This document shows positions 41,576 through 51,166 of a stretch of 64,000 nucleotides of DNA, one piece after another. Where the stretch lies: positions 62,001 to 126,000 of the forward strand of contig MEOK01000034.1 in NCBI GenBank assembly GCA_001769195.1, read 5' to 3'. The stretch is from Bacteroidetes bacterium GWF2_40_14. Lineage in GTDB: Bacteria; Bacteroidota; Bacteroidia; Bacteroidales; UBA932. The stretch's first letter is position 1. Each line of letters begins with the position of its first letter. The notes below the pieces were generated by a model. It searched no databases. It was not told the origin of the DNA and saw only the letters and a list, made by a program, of their open reading frames with translations. A program made the position numbers and the translations under genes.

Positions 41576-44305
41576 ATGAAATTCAGAAAGAGCATCAAGA
41601 TCATATCACTCATAATATCAGTATTGTTAATTCTGATGTTCCTTTTACCTGTGGTTTTTCCAAGAACCATTTCTGAAAAGGCAAAAGAGTTGGTAAACAA
41701 GACAATTTCAGGAAAGCTTGATTTCGGGAAAGTAGGCCTTTCATTTTTCGAGCATTTTCCAAACCTTACGGTCTCTATCTATAACTTCTCACTAACCGGT
41801 TCGGCTCCTTTTGAAAAAGATACCCTTGCTTCAGGAAGAGAATTAAGTCTGGGAGTAGACATTTTTTCTGTTTTTGGCAAAAGAATGATTGTAGACGCAA
41901 TCTATCTCGATGGTGTCAGATTGAATATAATAAGAGGTAAAGATGGTACGTCAAATTACAACATAATAAAAAGTGAGCCAGAAGTAGATTCTATCGTCAA
42001 TAAAAGCTCTTATAAACAGGAAGACAGTAAGTTTGACCTTAACCTTATATGGTTAAAGGAGTGCGGCCTCAGATTTTCCGACAGTTCCCTTAACCTTAGC
42101 ATAGAGGCGAATAACCTTAAATACAAAGGAAAGGGCACTTTTGCCGACGATGTATTCAACCTGGAATCAAATGTAAATATTGAAGATTTCAGTTTAATCT
42201 ATGACGGAATAGCTTACCTTAACCAGAAGAATATCAGGGGCAAACTCAAAACGGGAATCAATACTGCCAGTTTTAATATCAAACTGCTGGAAAACAAGAT
42301 AAAGGTTCAGGATATAGCAGCTCTGTTTTTTGGGGAGATGACAATTTATGAAGATGGATACGATATTGATTTCAACCTTAAAACTGATAAAAGCAGTCTG
42401 GCTGACCTGTTTTCACTCTTGCCCCCTGATTATACTTTCTGGATCAAGAATACCAGGTTTGCGGGTTCTGCTGAGGTATCTGTAGGGTTCAAAGGATCAG
42501 CAAGAGACAGCTCCGGAATGGCTCCTGATCTTGAAGTAAAACTGGATGTCACAAAAGGGAAAATATCGTATTCCGATGCACCTTTCCCCCTTGAAAAGAT
42601 ATTTTTAAAAGGATCGCTCAATGTTCCTGGATTAGATCCGGAAGCAATGGTATTTAAGGTGGATACACTCGGATTCTCTCTCAATGGAGACCATAACTCT
42701 GCAAAGCTGCTGTATAAAGGAATTACAATGCCATTCTTTGAGGCAGATCTCAAGGGGTCGGTAGACCTTGGAACACTTACGGAGTCTCTGGGATTAAAAG
42801 CATTCAGCTTAGATGGGAAAATGGATTACAGCGCTTCGGTTAACGGAATCCTTGATCTATCCAAAAAGGCACTTCCATTGATAGATGCCTCCTTAAGTAT
42901 TTCTGAGGGAAGGATTTCATCGTCTGAATACCCATATCCGTTGCAGGACATTAATGCCTCATTTACAGTTACTGCCGGAAATGGTAAGTATTCCGGTCTA
43001 AAAATCGTTGTTGACCCATTCACCTTCAAATTTGAGGAGAAACCATTCATGCTTACAGCAAAACTGGAAGATTTTGAAAATCTTAAGTATGTTGTTAAAG
43101 CACAAGGAGACATTAATCTGGACAATATTTATAAGATATTTGGTCTTGAAAATGCAACAATAAAAGGTCTGTTGCAGGCAAATCTTAAATTAGCCGGAAA
43201 CCAGGCTGATGCAAAAAACGGTAAGTATAATAGACTCGACAACAGCGGTACACTGGCACTCAAAAACTTTGAATACAAAAGCGACAGCTACAAGTATCCT
43301 TTCTCAATACCGGAAGCTCTCCTGACATTTGACAAAGAGAGGGCATGGCTTAAGAATACAACCTTGATCTATAACAAAAACAATCTGTCTCTTGACGGAT
43401 ATGCTCAGAACTATATGGGTTACTACTTCGAAGGTGGCGACCTTCTTGGGCGGCTTACCGTAACATCACCACAGGTTGACCTGGACGATTTTGCATGTAT
43501 GTATGATACAACAGCCACAACTGAGCCGTCAGAAGGTGTCATTCAGATACCTGTACACATGAACCTCACATTGAATGCCGGAGTCAGAAGTATTCTTTAT
43601 GACAGTTTAAAGGCAAAGGATTTCTCAGGCGAGGTTGCCATAAAGAACGGTGCTGCCGAACTAAGAAAAACAAAAATCACACTTGCAGGAGCAAAATTCC
43701 TCTTTTCAGCCGGATATAAACCGATTGGTGCAGATATGGCTGATTTCAACTTTACGGTTAAAGCAGACTCTTTCGACATTAAACGAGCATATAATGAAAT
43801 ACCTGTTTTCAAAGAACTTATGAGCTCTGCGGCCGGTATGGAGGGGAAAGTATCTGCCGAATACAATCTCCGTGGAAAACTCAACAGTAAGATGGAACCT
43901 GTTTATCCGGGCATAAAGGGGGGAGGCTTTATAAGATTAGAAGATGTAAACGTTAAAGGGTTTAAAATACTGGGTGCTGTGAGCAAGGCGACCGGCCGCG
44001 ACAGCTTGAAAAACAATCCCAACCTCAAGGCAGTACTCATCAAAACCACTATAGCCAACAATATTATGACAATTGAACGTACAAAGCTTAAAATCTTCGG
44101 ATTCAGGCCCCGTTTCGAGGGTCAGGCATCATTGGACGGAAAGCTCAATATAAAATTCAGGCTTGGACTTCCGCCACTTGGAATTGTAGGGATACCAATG
44201 ACAATAACCGGAACCATGGACAATCCAAAAGTGAATATGCGGCGTGGCAAGGAGGAAGATCTTCTTGAAGAGGAGAAAGACGAGACTGAAATTGATTTAA
44301 CTTAA
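41576..44305 (+). CDS. AsmA family protein (large, envelope)
   Basis: 909 aa. The N-terminal membrane anchor lies at about 8-28. The long beta-rich body has repeated AsmA/DUF-type strands (KLDFGKVGLSFFEHFPNLTVSIYNFSLTG in overview is the AsmA_1 start), and AsmA_2 features lie near 620-830, ending in a charged tail. AsmA/TamB-like proteins span the periplasm and are thought to move phospholipids to the outer membrane. It is followed directly by the DUF819 and BamA-like genes on the same strand. Confidence 0.88.
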   Translation: MKFRKSIKIISLIISVLLILMFLLPVVFPRTISEKAKELVNKTISGKLDFGKVGLSFFEHFPNLTVSIYNFSLTGSAPFEKDTLASGRELSLGVDIFSVFGKRMIVDAIYLDGVRLNIIRGKDGTSNYNIIKSEPEVDSIVNKSSYKQEDSKFDLNLIWLKECGLRFSDSSLNLSIEANNLKYKGKGTFADDVFNLESNVNIEDFSLIYDGIAYLNQKNIRGKLKTGINTASFNIKLLENKIKVQDIAALFFGEMTIYEDGYDIDFNLKTDKSSLADLFSLLPPDYTFWIKNTRFAGSAEVSVGFKGSARDSSGMAPDLEVKLDVTKGKISYSDAPFPLEKIFLKGSLNVPGLDPEAMVFKVDTLGFSLNGDHNSAKLLYKGITMPFFEADLKGSVDLGTLTESLGLKAFSLDGKMDYSASVNGILDLSKKALPLIDASLSISEGRISSSEYPYPLQDINASFTVTAGNGKYSGLKIVVDPFTFKFEEKPFMLTAKLEDFENLKYVVKAQGDINLDNIYKIFGLENATIKGLLQANLKLAGNQADAKNGKYNRLDNSGTLALKNFEYKSDSYKYPFSIPEALLTFDKERAWLKNTTLIYNKNNLSLDGYAQNYMGYYFEGGDLLGRLTVTSPQVDLDDFACMYDTTATTEPSEGVIQIPVHMNLTLNAGVRSILYDSLKAKDFSGEVAIKNGAAELRKTKITLAGAKFLFSAGYKPIGADMADFNFTVKADSFDIKRAYNEIPVFKELMSSAAGMEGKVSAEYNLRGKLNSKMEPVYPGIKGGGFIRLEDVNVKGFKILGAVSKATGRDSLKNNPNLKAVLIKTTIANNIMTIERTKLKIFGFRPRFEGQASLDGKLNIKFRLGLPPLGIVGIPMTITGTMDNPKVNMRRGKEEDLLEEEKDETEIDLT

Positions 44306-44309
44306 ATAT

Positions 44310-45479
44310 ATGAACGTACTATTAGTATTAATCTACATTCTTACTCCTGCTCTTGTAATTTGGCTTTGTTCCAAATACTCTTTCCTAGATAAGATAGGAC
44401 CAATATTACTACTCTATTTAATTGGAATAGTCCTTGGTAACAGCGGTCTTTTGCCCGATACGGCAGCCAAACTTCAGGATGTGCTGGTAACCATAATGAT
44501 ACCCATCGCCATCCCCCTAATGCTGTTCTCGTGCAGTTTCAGACAATTGGATTTTAAAAATGCTTCATTGACCCTTATTACCGGTATTGTTGCAGTAATC
44601 ATTGTTGTCATAGGAGGATATTTCATCTTCAAACCATTAATTGGCGAAGATCCACTTATTGGAAATCAGTTCCACAATATTGCCGGACTGCTTTCTGGTG
44701 TCTACACCGGAGGTACTCCAAACATGGCTGCTATCAAAATAATGCTCGATGTACCCAATGAGACATACATTATGGTAAATTCATATGATATGGCAATAAG
44801 CCTTATCTATATGATTTTTCTTTTCGTTATCGGCATAAAATTGTTCCGTAAGATTTTGCATTCAACCCCTGCAAAGGAGAGTGTGACAATAGAGGATATT
44901 CCGGCAGAGATAAAGCAAGAGAGTCCGTATAAAGATTTTTTTACAAAAAGGAACTTTATACCACTTCTTGGAGCAATAGGTCTATCGGTATTGATATTTG
45001 CCATTTCAGGCGGGCTCTCGTTACTTCTGCCAAAGTCGGTGCAGACTGTCGTTATAATTCTTTCGATTACAACACTTGGTATTGCTGCCTCCTTTGTCAA
45101 ACAAGTGAGAGAGATAAAGATGAGTTACGATGCCGGAATGTATCTCATTTATATTTTCAGCATTGTTGTAGCATCAATGGCAGATATTACCAGACTTAAT
45201 CTTACAGGAGGCATCTATGTTCTTCTCTATGTGATTTTTATAATTTTCGGTTCTCTTGTCCTTCAGTTGATTATGGCGCGGTTTCTAAAACTTGATGCAG
45301 ATACAGTGGTTATAGCCTCTGTTGCACTGATCAACTCTGCTCCATTTGTTCCTATGGTTGCAACAGCAATGAAGAATAAAAGTGTGATTATTCCCGGTAT
45401 AACAATAGGTATTATAGGTTATGCAATAGGTAACTACGTTGGATACTTGATTTCAAAGTTCCTTTTTTTATTTGGATAA
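44310..45479 (+). CDS. DUF819 family membrane protein (YjcL-like)
   Basis: 389 aa with about ten membrane helices. Glycine/proline-rich re-entrant motifs such as GLLSGVYTGGTPNMAAIK (about 128-145) and the second, similar turn ALINSAPFVPMVATA are the family's signature. DUF819 proteins are predicted transporters of unknown substrate and look like secondary transporters with an inverted repeat. It starts 4 bp after asmA. Confidence 0.88.
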   Translation: MNVLLVLIYILTPALVIWLCSKYSFLDKIGPILLLYLIGIVLGNSGLLPDTAAKLQDVLVTIMIPIAIPLMLFSCSFRQLDFKNASLTLITGIVAVIIVVIGGYFIFKPLIGEDPLIGNQFHNIAGLLSGVYTGGTPNMAAIKIMLDVPNETYIMVNSYDMAISLIYMIFLFVIGIKLFRKILHSTPAKESVTIEDIPAEIKQESPYKDFFTKRNFIPLLGAIGLSVLIFAISGGLSLLLPKSVQTVVIILSITTLGIAASFVKQVREIKMSYDAGMYLIYIFSIVVASMADITRLNLTGGIYVLLYVIFIIFGSLVLQLIMARFLKLDADTVVIASVALINSAPFVPMVATAMKNKSVIIPGITIGIIGYAIGNYVGYLISKFLFLFG

Positions 45480-45503
45480 ATTAACATGTTAATAATTAGA
45501 ATA

Positions 45504-46751
45504 ATGAAAAGCCAGAAAAGTTTAGTGATGATTCTACTGCTCATAGTGGCTCTGGATGCCACCGGACAGAAGATAAAAAAAGGATGGAACTTCGGGCCTC
45601 TGCCTGCAATATCCTATAACAGTGATCAGGGTTTCCAGTATGGTGCCTTATGCGACATCTTCTACTTTGGCGATGGTAGTAAATTCCCTGAATACGTGCA
45701 CAAGTTCAACGTTGAGGTATCGCGTTACACAAAGGGGTCAGGTGTATATCATTTTTTCTATGACTCAAAATATCTTTTGAAAGGTATCAGGGCCACTGTA
45801 GATGTTAGCTATCTCACCGACAAGATGATGGACTTCTATGGTTATAACGGGTATAATGCTATATATGACGAATATAAAGGTGCTTCATACTATAAGATTG
45901 ACAGGCGCCTTATGAGAGCTACTGCAGATTTTCAGGGTAAGTTAGGAGGAAACTTCGGATGGGCGGCAGGTATTGGTTACTACAAGTACAACATTGGAAC
46001 AGTTAAGCTGGACCAATATCTTGGTGAAGACAATCTCTATAACGAATACGTTAATACAGGATTGATTAATACCGATGAAGCAACCGGAGGTACCAGAGTG
46101 GAGCTTAAACTAGGAGTGGTACATGATACAAGAAATCATGAGGCTGACCCATCGCATGGCTTCTGGAGTGAGGCTATCCTCATTGGAACCACAGATTACC
46201 TTAAGTTCTCTCTGGTACATCGTGGCTATATTCCTGTTGCAAAGGAAAAACTTACATTTGCCTATCGGTTGGCATATCAGGGTGGATTGGCAGGAGAGCA
46301 GCCGTTTTACATGATGCAGAATCTGTCTAGTCTCTATATGAGCCAGATAACCAATGAAGGCTTAGGCGGAATAAACTCTCTGCGAGGTGTTCTCCGCAAC
46401 CGTGTAGTTGGAGCAGGAGTAGCCTGGGCAAACCTTGAGTTGAGATACAGGTTCTGGGACTTCAAGTTCCTGGGCCAAAACTGGTACCTGGCCCTTAATC
46501 CATTCCTCGATGCGGGACGCGTTATACAGTATTACAAGAAAGCAGAGATGGAAACAGCTCCGTTAACTCCACATACATCGTCTTCCTCAACAGACTACAA
46601 ACCGGAGAAAGAGACATTGCATATGTCTGCCGGTCTGGGTATAAAAGCAATAATGAACCGCAACTTCATCATATCTGCCGAGTGGGGAAAACCTTTTGAC
46701 CAGCGAGATGGTAAAAGCGGATTGAATATCGGTCTCAATTTTATTTTTTAG
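45504..46751 (+). CDS. BamA/TamA-like outer-membrane barrel protein
   Basis: 415 aa from MKSQKS, with a signal peptide ending near DATGQ. It resembles the Omp85-type barrel: AISYNSDQGFQYGALCDIFYFG at the start, LGGINSLRGVLRNRVVGAG (the VRGY-like loop) and the end LNIGLNFIF. No POTRA repeats are seen, so it is a barrel-only member (DUF5982/TamA-like). Its link with AsmA hints at an outer-membrane lipid or protein assembly set, which is inference. Confidence 0.75.
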   Translation: MKSQKSLVMILLLIVALDATGQKIKKGWNFGPLPAISYNSDQGFQYGALCDIFYFGDGSKFPEYVHKFNVEVSRYTKGSGVYHFFYDSKYLLKGIRATVDVSYLTDKMMDFYGYNGYNAIYDEYKGASYYKIDRRLMRATADFQGKLGGNFGWAAGIGYYKYNIGTVKLDQYLGEDNLYNEYVNTGLINTDEATGGTRVELKLGVVHDTRNHEADPSHGFWSEAILIGTTDYLKFSLVHRGYIPVAKEKLTFAYRLAYQGGLAGEQPFYMMQNLSSLYMSQITNEGLGGINSLRGVLRNRVVGAGVAWANLELRYRFWDFKFLGQNWYLALNPFLDAGRVIQYYKKAEMETAPLTPHTSSSSTDYKPEKETLHMSAGLGIKAIMNRNFIISAEWGKPFDQRDGKSGLNIGLNFIF

Positions 46752-46756
46752 AAAGT

Positions 46757-46868
46757 ATCAGCCCTATGCTTTCATGGCCAAGTGCTCATAATCAGAGTGT
46801 TATAGACTTTAGGCAATAAGCATAAATCGTTGATATACAATAATATGCCATGAAAGCATAGGGCTGAT
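46757..46868. mobile_element. 112-bp MITE-like palindromic element
   Basis: 22-bp perfect terminal inverted repeats at 46757-46778 and 46847-46868 (start ATCAGCCCTATGCTTTCA). The 68-bp interior is AT-rich and has no coding potential. A half copy matches at 38467-38488, so the sequence is dispersed. It fits a MITE or REP-like unit; no target duplication was recognised. It supplies the apparent upstream start of the sigma-factor frame, whose real start is at 46918. Confidence 0.75.
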
Positions 46869-46917
46869 GGACCGCTCACTGCAACAAAAAGAAGTACTTG
46901 TTCGTCTACAAAGCAGA

Positions 46918-47415
46918 ATGACAAACCAGGAGTTTAACATAGTAGTAGAAAAACTTAGGCCTAAGTTATTGAATTTCGCAAATGGTTTTGTGAGGGAGGG
47001 CGCAGCAACGGCAGACGATATGGTACAGGAGGCAGTCATAAAACTATGGAACTCCAAGAATCTGGATGAAATAAGAAACCACGAAGCGCTTACTATACAG
47101 ATACTTAAGAATGTTTGCATTGACTACCTGAGGTTAAAGAAAAACAACAATGAGAGTATAAAACCTAACTACACTGCTTTCTCCGAACATGACCCGCTTA
47201 CAGTACTTGAAAGAAAGGACCAGTTTGAAAACATTAAATGCTATATAGAAGAACTTCCCAGTGATCAGATGATTGCCATAAGACTCAGAGATATTATGGG
47301 TTACGAAATGAGTGAGATAGCAAATATAATTGGCACAACTGAAGTGAACGTAAGAACCCTTCTCTCCAGAGCGAGGCAAAAATTGAGGGAAAGGCTACAA
47401 AACAGATGGAACTAA
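46918..47415 (+). CDS. ECF sigma-70 family RNA polymerase sigma factor (module 2)
   Basis: 165 aa from ATG 46918. The ATG at 46867 lies in the end of the palindromic element and is not used. Region 2 is seen in TADDMVQEAVIKLWNSKNL, and region 4 in LPSDQMIAIRLRDIMGYEMSEIANIIGTTEVNVRTLLSRARQKL in overview. It resembles the sigma factor of module 1 in length and layout. A putative anti-sigma gene follows at once, then a DUF4252 gene. Confidence 0.9.
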   Translation: MTNQEFNIVVEKLRPKLLNFANGFVREGAATADDMVQEAVIKLWNSKNLDEIRNHEALTIQILKNVCIDYLRLKKNNNESIKPNYTAFSEHDPLTVLERKDQFENIKCYIEELPSDQMIAIRLRDIMGYEMSEIANIIGTTEVNVRTLLSRARQKLRERLQNRWN

Positions 47416-47438
47416 GAACAATAAAAAAGATAAGTGAG

Positions 47439-47936
47439 ATGGAAAAGATACAAACAACGAAAACAGAAAATATAAGAGTTCTTTTGGAGATGTACTTCAA
47501 TGGCGATAGTACTCTGCAGGATGAGGAAACTTTGAGGAACTATTTTTCCCGGAACGATATAGATCCTGAATTTAAACAATACTCTCCGTTATTCAACTAT
47601 TTTTCTCAGGAGAAAGGAGCGATGGATACACACACAAAGGATACACACACAAAAGTTAAACATATATTTACCAAAAAGATGTTCTTCAGTTCCTTTTCAT
47701 TGTCTGCTGCAGCAGCACTAGCCATTTTCACCTTTATTCTCTGGCCCGATCAGCAAAAGGGAGTTGAGATGATGATTGGCGGAGAGAGGATAAACAATGA
47801 ACAACTTGCTATTTCAAAAACTGATGAACAGCTTAAAAAGATCAGTAGCATGATGGGCATTGTGGACCAAAGTACGAGTTCTCTTAAAAAGCTAAGTAAT
47901 GTTGAAAAATCACTATCGATAATTAGTAAAAAATAA
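47439..47936 (+). CDS. Sigma-linked single-pass membrane protein, putative anti-sigma (module 2)
   Basis: 165 aa from the Met of MEKIQTTK. The ATG at 47406 is possible but overlaps the sigma gene by 10 bp and gives a poorer fit to the module-1 homologue. The N-terminal part has YFNGDSTLQDEETLRNYFS, matching FFEGKTSNMEEKELWQYFS of module 1. One helix (about 74-92) is followed by a polar tail. A 15-bp tandem duplication encodes DTHTK twice just before the membrane segment. Its role is inferred from position and topology. Confidence 0.65.
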   Translation: MEKIQTTKTENIRVLLEMYFNGDSTLQDEETLRNYFSRNDIDPEFKQYSPLFNYFSQEKGAMDTHTKDTHTKVKHIFTKKMFFSSFSLSAAAALAIFTFILWPDQQKGVEMMIGGERINNEQLAISKTDEQLKKISSMMGIVDQSTSSLKKLSNVEKSLSIISKK

Positions 47937-47940
47937 AAAT

Positions 47941-48426
47941 ATGAAAAAGGTAATTTTAATTTTGCTGGCGGCAGTTTGTCCACTGCTGGCAAACGCACAG
48001 TCAAAACAGATAAGCGAAATCTTTGACAAGTATGAAAAGAAGAAGCATGTAGAATCAATAGTCGTTACACCATCATTGCTGGGATTTATGTTAGGGGGAG
48101 AAGACAAGGAGGCAAAGGACCTAATGTCAAAAATCAAGGAGATCAGAATTCTGAATGTTCCAACCAATGCCATCGAAAATGGAGTTCCACTCCGTCAGAT
48201 TCTAAAAGATGAACTGGACAAACTTATTATAAAGGAGCAATTTGCAAGAGCTGTAAAGGTAAACGACGGTGATGAACTTCTGGAGGTTTACATATCGCAA
48301 AACGACAAAGGAGCATTACTATTCCTGGCGAGCTCTACAGCAGAATTTGCAGTGATATCAATATTCGGAAAAATAGACAAAGAGGTTATCAACTCTGTCA
48401 TGAACGGAAGCTTGAAGCTAAAATAG
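47941..48426 (+). CDS. DUF4252 family secreted protein
   Basis: 161 aa with a signal peptide ending near ANAQ. KQISEIFDKYEKKKHVESIVVTPSLLGFM and DLMSKIKEIRILNV match DUF4252, a Bacteroidota family often encoded next to ECF sigma and membrane proteins. It is the third gene of the module (4-bp gap). Its function is unknown. A periplasmic partner or target of the sigma/anti-sigma pair is plausible. Confidence 0.8.
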   Translation: MKKVILILLAAVCPLLANAQSKQISEIFDKYEKKKHVESIVVTPSLLGFMLGGEDKEAKDLMSKIKEIRILNVPTNAIENGVPLRQILKDELDKLIIKEQFARAVKVNDGDELLEVYISQNDKGALLFLASSTAEFAVISIFGKIDKEVINSVMNGSLKLK

Positions 48427-48434
48427 AACACTCC

Positions 48435-49232
48435 CTACCAGACCTGTGTAATCCCTTTGAAAGTAATACGGTTAACGATATTGGTGCCCACAGAGGATGA
48501 GAGATCTGCAATAATCAGGTCTCTTTTTTCTGGATCACTCATATTATTGACAATCATTTCAATTTTTCCTCCTGCAGCATAGAAGTTGCTATACGACTGA
48601 AAATAAGATTGCTGGCCTCGGTAAATAAACTTCATGGGCTCCTTCACTGTGCAATTAATTCTATTTGAATTCTCGTAATTTCCACTGTGTATCGACATAA
48701 AGTTGCATGTTCCGTCAACTGAGTAATCATATAGATAGGGGCCAACAGTTTTTGCCGGAAGAAGAGCCTTGACCAGCAAATCTGTGTTGCCGGTATACTG
48801 CCAGTCTTGGCTGTTCTGAGAGGTGAGTTTCCATTGCTTGTCACCGGTACACTCAATATTAACTATAAACTTGCCCTCATACTGGCTCACTCTCCATTTC
48901 GCACCTGTGGTTTCTAGTGATTTACCATCGGTAGTAATCACATAATCACTGTTTAACAAAGCCCAGGTATTGCCTGTGGCCCGAGGTTTGAACTGAGGGA
49001 AAAATCGGTCCTCGATTGCATTTTTCTGGTCTGCGGGAGTCTCAGAAAATTTATTGACTTTTATTGCTATATCTGCCAGTGCCAGATTCGCAGATATGAA
49101 TTGTTCCGAGTAATCGAAAATCAATTTTCCTGCCTTAGTCTCTCTGGGAGGGGTATCACCCTCTTCTAAAATACATGAAGTGGTTGTTAGGCCAAGGACG
49201 GCTATAACCAGACTGAATATCATTTTTTTCAT
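48435..49232 (-). CDS. Lipoprotein of unknown function
   Basis: About 265 aa from the Met of MKKMIFSL. The lipobox is TTTSC (about residue 17). The mature part is beta-rich, with repeated TGNTWALLNSDYVITTDGKS- and STGNTDLLVKALLP-like strands and no catalytic motif. I do not recognise a family. It is the second gene of a pair with the upstream barrel protein (14-bp gap), so the two probably work together at the outer membrane. Confidence 0.5.
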   Translation of the reverse strand: MKKMIFSLVIAVLGLTTTSCILEEGDTPPRETKAGKLIFDYSEQFISANLALADIAIKVNKFSETPADQKNAIEDRFFPQFKPRATGNTWALLNSDYVITTDGKSLETTGAKWRVSQYEGKFIVNIECTGDKQWKLTSQNSQDWQYTGNTDLLVKALLPAKTVGPYLYDYSVDGTCNFMSIHSGNYENSNRINCTVKEPMKFIYRGQQSYFQSYSNFYAAGGKIEMIVNNMSDPEKRDLIIADLSSSVGTNIVNRITFKGITQVW

Positions 49233-49246
49233 ATGTAACACCTATA

Positions 49247-49957
49247 TTAAAATGATTTACGCACGGGCTTTAACCTCCATCCCATTCCTACAGTAAAAAG
49301 ACCAAGTGTTCCAATAGCACCGGCCTCTGCAAAACCAAAAAAAGATTTACCGACAGAGATACCAAAACCTGTCAGTTGTATAGAAGGGCCAAACTGAATA
49401 TCTTTTTCAAAAAGTGAGGTATTACTGTACCGGAGATCATCTGAAATCATAACCCCTGCACCCAGCCCAACCGATGAATACATCCGTACCCACTCTCGGG
49501 TGAACCATGCAAACCGAATTGTAGGAGTAAAGAAGAAACTATGTCTGTTGTCAGTTGTTACCACAGAATGGTCAACCGTGCTGTATATATTTCTGAAGCT
49601 TCCATTATATGAAAGTACCGCTCCAACCTCAAGCCATTTTTTCACCCTTACCGAGTGAGAGAGGTTGAGAGAACCGGTAGAGTACAAGTTCCCTTCGTAT
49701 TGCAATGCATTAGCATATTCATAGTCTAAGGTCCTTATATTAACATCGCAGTATTCGGTTCCACCAAGGATGTTTTCAGGAAAGTCGTATGTAATTGGTA
49801 GAAATCCATGACTGACACGGAATTCAAATTCAATAGGAAATGACTTTTTTATTGATTTACCTGCCGGCTTGCCGGCGTATCTGACTCTCTCCTGGCTGCT
49901 TGCAATAGTCACAAACGCCATCAATAATAGTGTACTTAAGATAAAAATCCGTTTCAT
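49247..49957 (-). CDS. Outer-membrane beta-barrel protein of unknown function
   Basis: 236 aa with a signal peptide ending near TIASSQ. The body has short alternating strands and glycine turns (AWFTREWVRMYSSVGLGAGVMIS, GFAEAGAIGTLGLFTVGMGWRL), as in outer-membrane protein beta-barrel domains. The final residue is Phe. No specific family is named. It lies 5 bp downstream of rimM and upstream of the lipoprotein gene on the same strand. Confidence 0.55.
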   Translation of the reverse strand: MKRIFILSTLLLMAFVTIASSQERVRYAGKPAGKSIKKSFPIEFEFRVSHGFLPITYDFPENILGGTEYCDVNIRTLDYEYANALQYEGNLYSTGSLNLSHSVRVKKWLEVGAVLSYNGSFRNIYSTVDHSVVTTDNRHSFFFTPTIRFAWFTREWVRMYSSVGLGAGVMISDDLRYSNTSLFEKDIQFGPSIQLTGFGISVGKSFFGFAEAGAIGTLGLFTVGMGWRLKPVRKSF

Positions 49958-49962
49958 AAGAA

Positions 49963-50493
49963 TTAAAGTTCTAGTAACCCTTTGGCAACAGAAACCGTAA
50001 GGGTTTTGTTTTTTTGAGATATATCTAAAATAAATTCATCAATTAAGGGAAGCAGTTGTTCCTGACTCTCCCTGTCGGCCATTTTTACTCCCAGACAAGG
50101 ATTATTAGGATAGTCATAATAGCTAACTACCTCTCCAAGAGTCGTGCCATTATTGTCAACGATTAAATATCCAATAAGATCTTTTGGTCCTGTAATTTTA
50201 GTACCGGCTTTTTTAGATTTCTTTTCCAGATAGATAAGCTCACCGACAATTTCATTTGCAAGAGATTCTGAATATATCCCCTCAAGCTTCAGCAGCGCCT
50301 GATCGGTAGCTCTGTTTTGTATGGACTCTACAAAAAAAGGAACCGGTAATCCATCATAGTAGATGAATACCGGTTTTTTCTTGTCTATATCCTCTTGCGT
50401 TTCGGGGGAGTATCGGATTACCATCTCGCCCTTTGTGCCGAACGATTTTAAGACCTTTGCGACAGGCAGCAAAATATTTGCTGACTTTTGCAT
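49963..50493 (-). CDS. rimM: Ribosome maturation factor RimM
   Basis: 176 aa. The N-terminal RimM domain starts with LLPVAKVLKSFGTKGEMVIRY. The PRC-barrel domain (about 105-175) has DLIGYLIVDNNGTTLGEVVSYYDYPNN and PLIDEFILDI. RimM acts in 30S maturation and binds S19. It is encoded 3 bp after the S16 gene, the usual rpsP-rimM order. Confidence 0.95.
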   Translation of the reverse strand: MQKSANILLPVAKVLKSFGTKGEMVIRYSPETQEDIDKKKPVFIYYDGLPVPFFVESIQNRATDQALLKLEGIYSESLANEIVGELIYLEKKSKKAGTKITGPKDLIGYLIVDNNGTTLGEVVSYYDYPNNPCLGVKMADRESQEQLLPLIDEFILDISQKNKTLTVSVAKGLLEL

Positions 50494-50496
50494 TGC

Positions 50497-51075
50497 TTAA
50501 GCTTCAGGAGTTTCGGCAACTTCTTCAGCAGGAACTTCTTCAGCAGGAGCTTCTTCAGTTACCTCAGCACTTGTACCTGCTTCGGCAGCAGCAGCTTCAG
50601 CAGCTTTCTTTGCTTCAGCAGCTTTCTTTTTCGCAATCTCAGCAGCTCTCTCTTCTTTTACTTTAGCCTCAGTTTCAATAACATTTTTCTTAGCTGAACG
50701 GCCATTCAGTTCAAGATCAGATTTCTTTTTGGAAACCTTAGACTCTTTCTCTGCGATCCATGCATTCCATTTCTGGTCTGCAATTTCCTGTGTAATTGCC
50801 CCTTTGGTAACACCTTCCTGAAGATGTTTCTTTAGGAGAACACCTTTGTAAGATAGAATTCTGCGGCAGGTTTCAGTTGGCTGAGCACCGTTTGAAAGCC
50901 ATTCAAGAGCTTTTTCGTTGTTCAACTCAATTGTTGCAGGGTTTGAATTTGGATTGTAGGTTCCGATACGCTCAATAAAGCGTCCGTCGCGTGGTGCGCG
51001 GCTATCAGCTACAATGATGTGAAAAAAGGCGAAGTTTTTTTTGCCATGTCTGGCAAGACGAATTTTAACAGCCAT
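50497..51075 (-). CDS. rpsP: 30S ribosomal protein S16, long-tailed
   Basis: 192 aa from [15 protein letters not shown]. 23 upstream codons, out of character, are rejected. The S16 fold occupies the first 90 residues ([24 protein letters not shown]). The remaining 100 residues are a Lys/Glu/Ala-rich helical tail that turns acidic at the end, more than doubling the usual S16 length; long tails are known in Bacteroidota. The promoter element TACATTTG on the minus strand is at 51134-51141. Confidence 0.95.
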   Translation of the reverse strand: MAVKIRLARHGKKNFAFFHIIVADSRAPRDGRFIERIGTYNPNSNPATIELNNEKALEWLSNGAQPTETCRRILSYKGVLLKKHLQEGVTKGAITQEIADQKWNAWIAEKESKVSKKKSDLELNGRSAKKNVIETEAKVKEERAAEIAKKKAAEAKKAAEAAAAEAGTSAEVTEEAPAEEVPAEEVAETPEA

Positions 51076-51133
51076 AATACTGGTTTTAAAGTTTTTATTA
51101 TATAACTTCCTAATCTTCTCGAGAAAAGGCCCG

Positions 51134-51141
51134 CAAATGTA
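51134..51141 (-). promoter_or_regulatory. -7 promoter element of rpsP-rimM
   Basis: On the minus strand it reads TACATTTG, matching TAnnTTTG, about 60 nt before the rpsP start. Confidence 0.55.
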
Positions 51142-51166
51142 CAACTAATATATTTAAAAAGAAAGA

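Noticed and set aside
46867-46917. Upstream start of the second sigma factor
   Set aside because: The ATG lies in the end of the palindromic element; the ATG at 46918 begins the region of sigma similarity.
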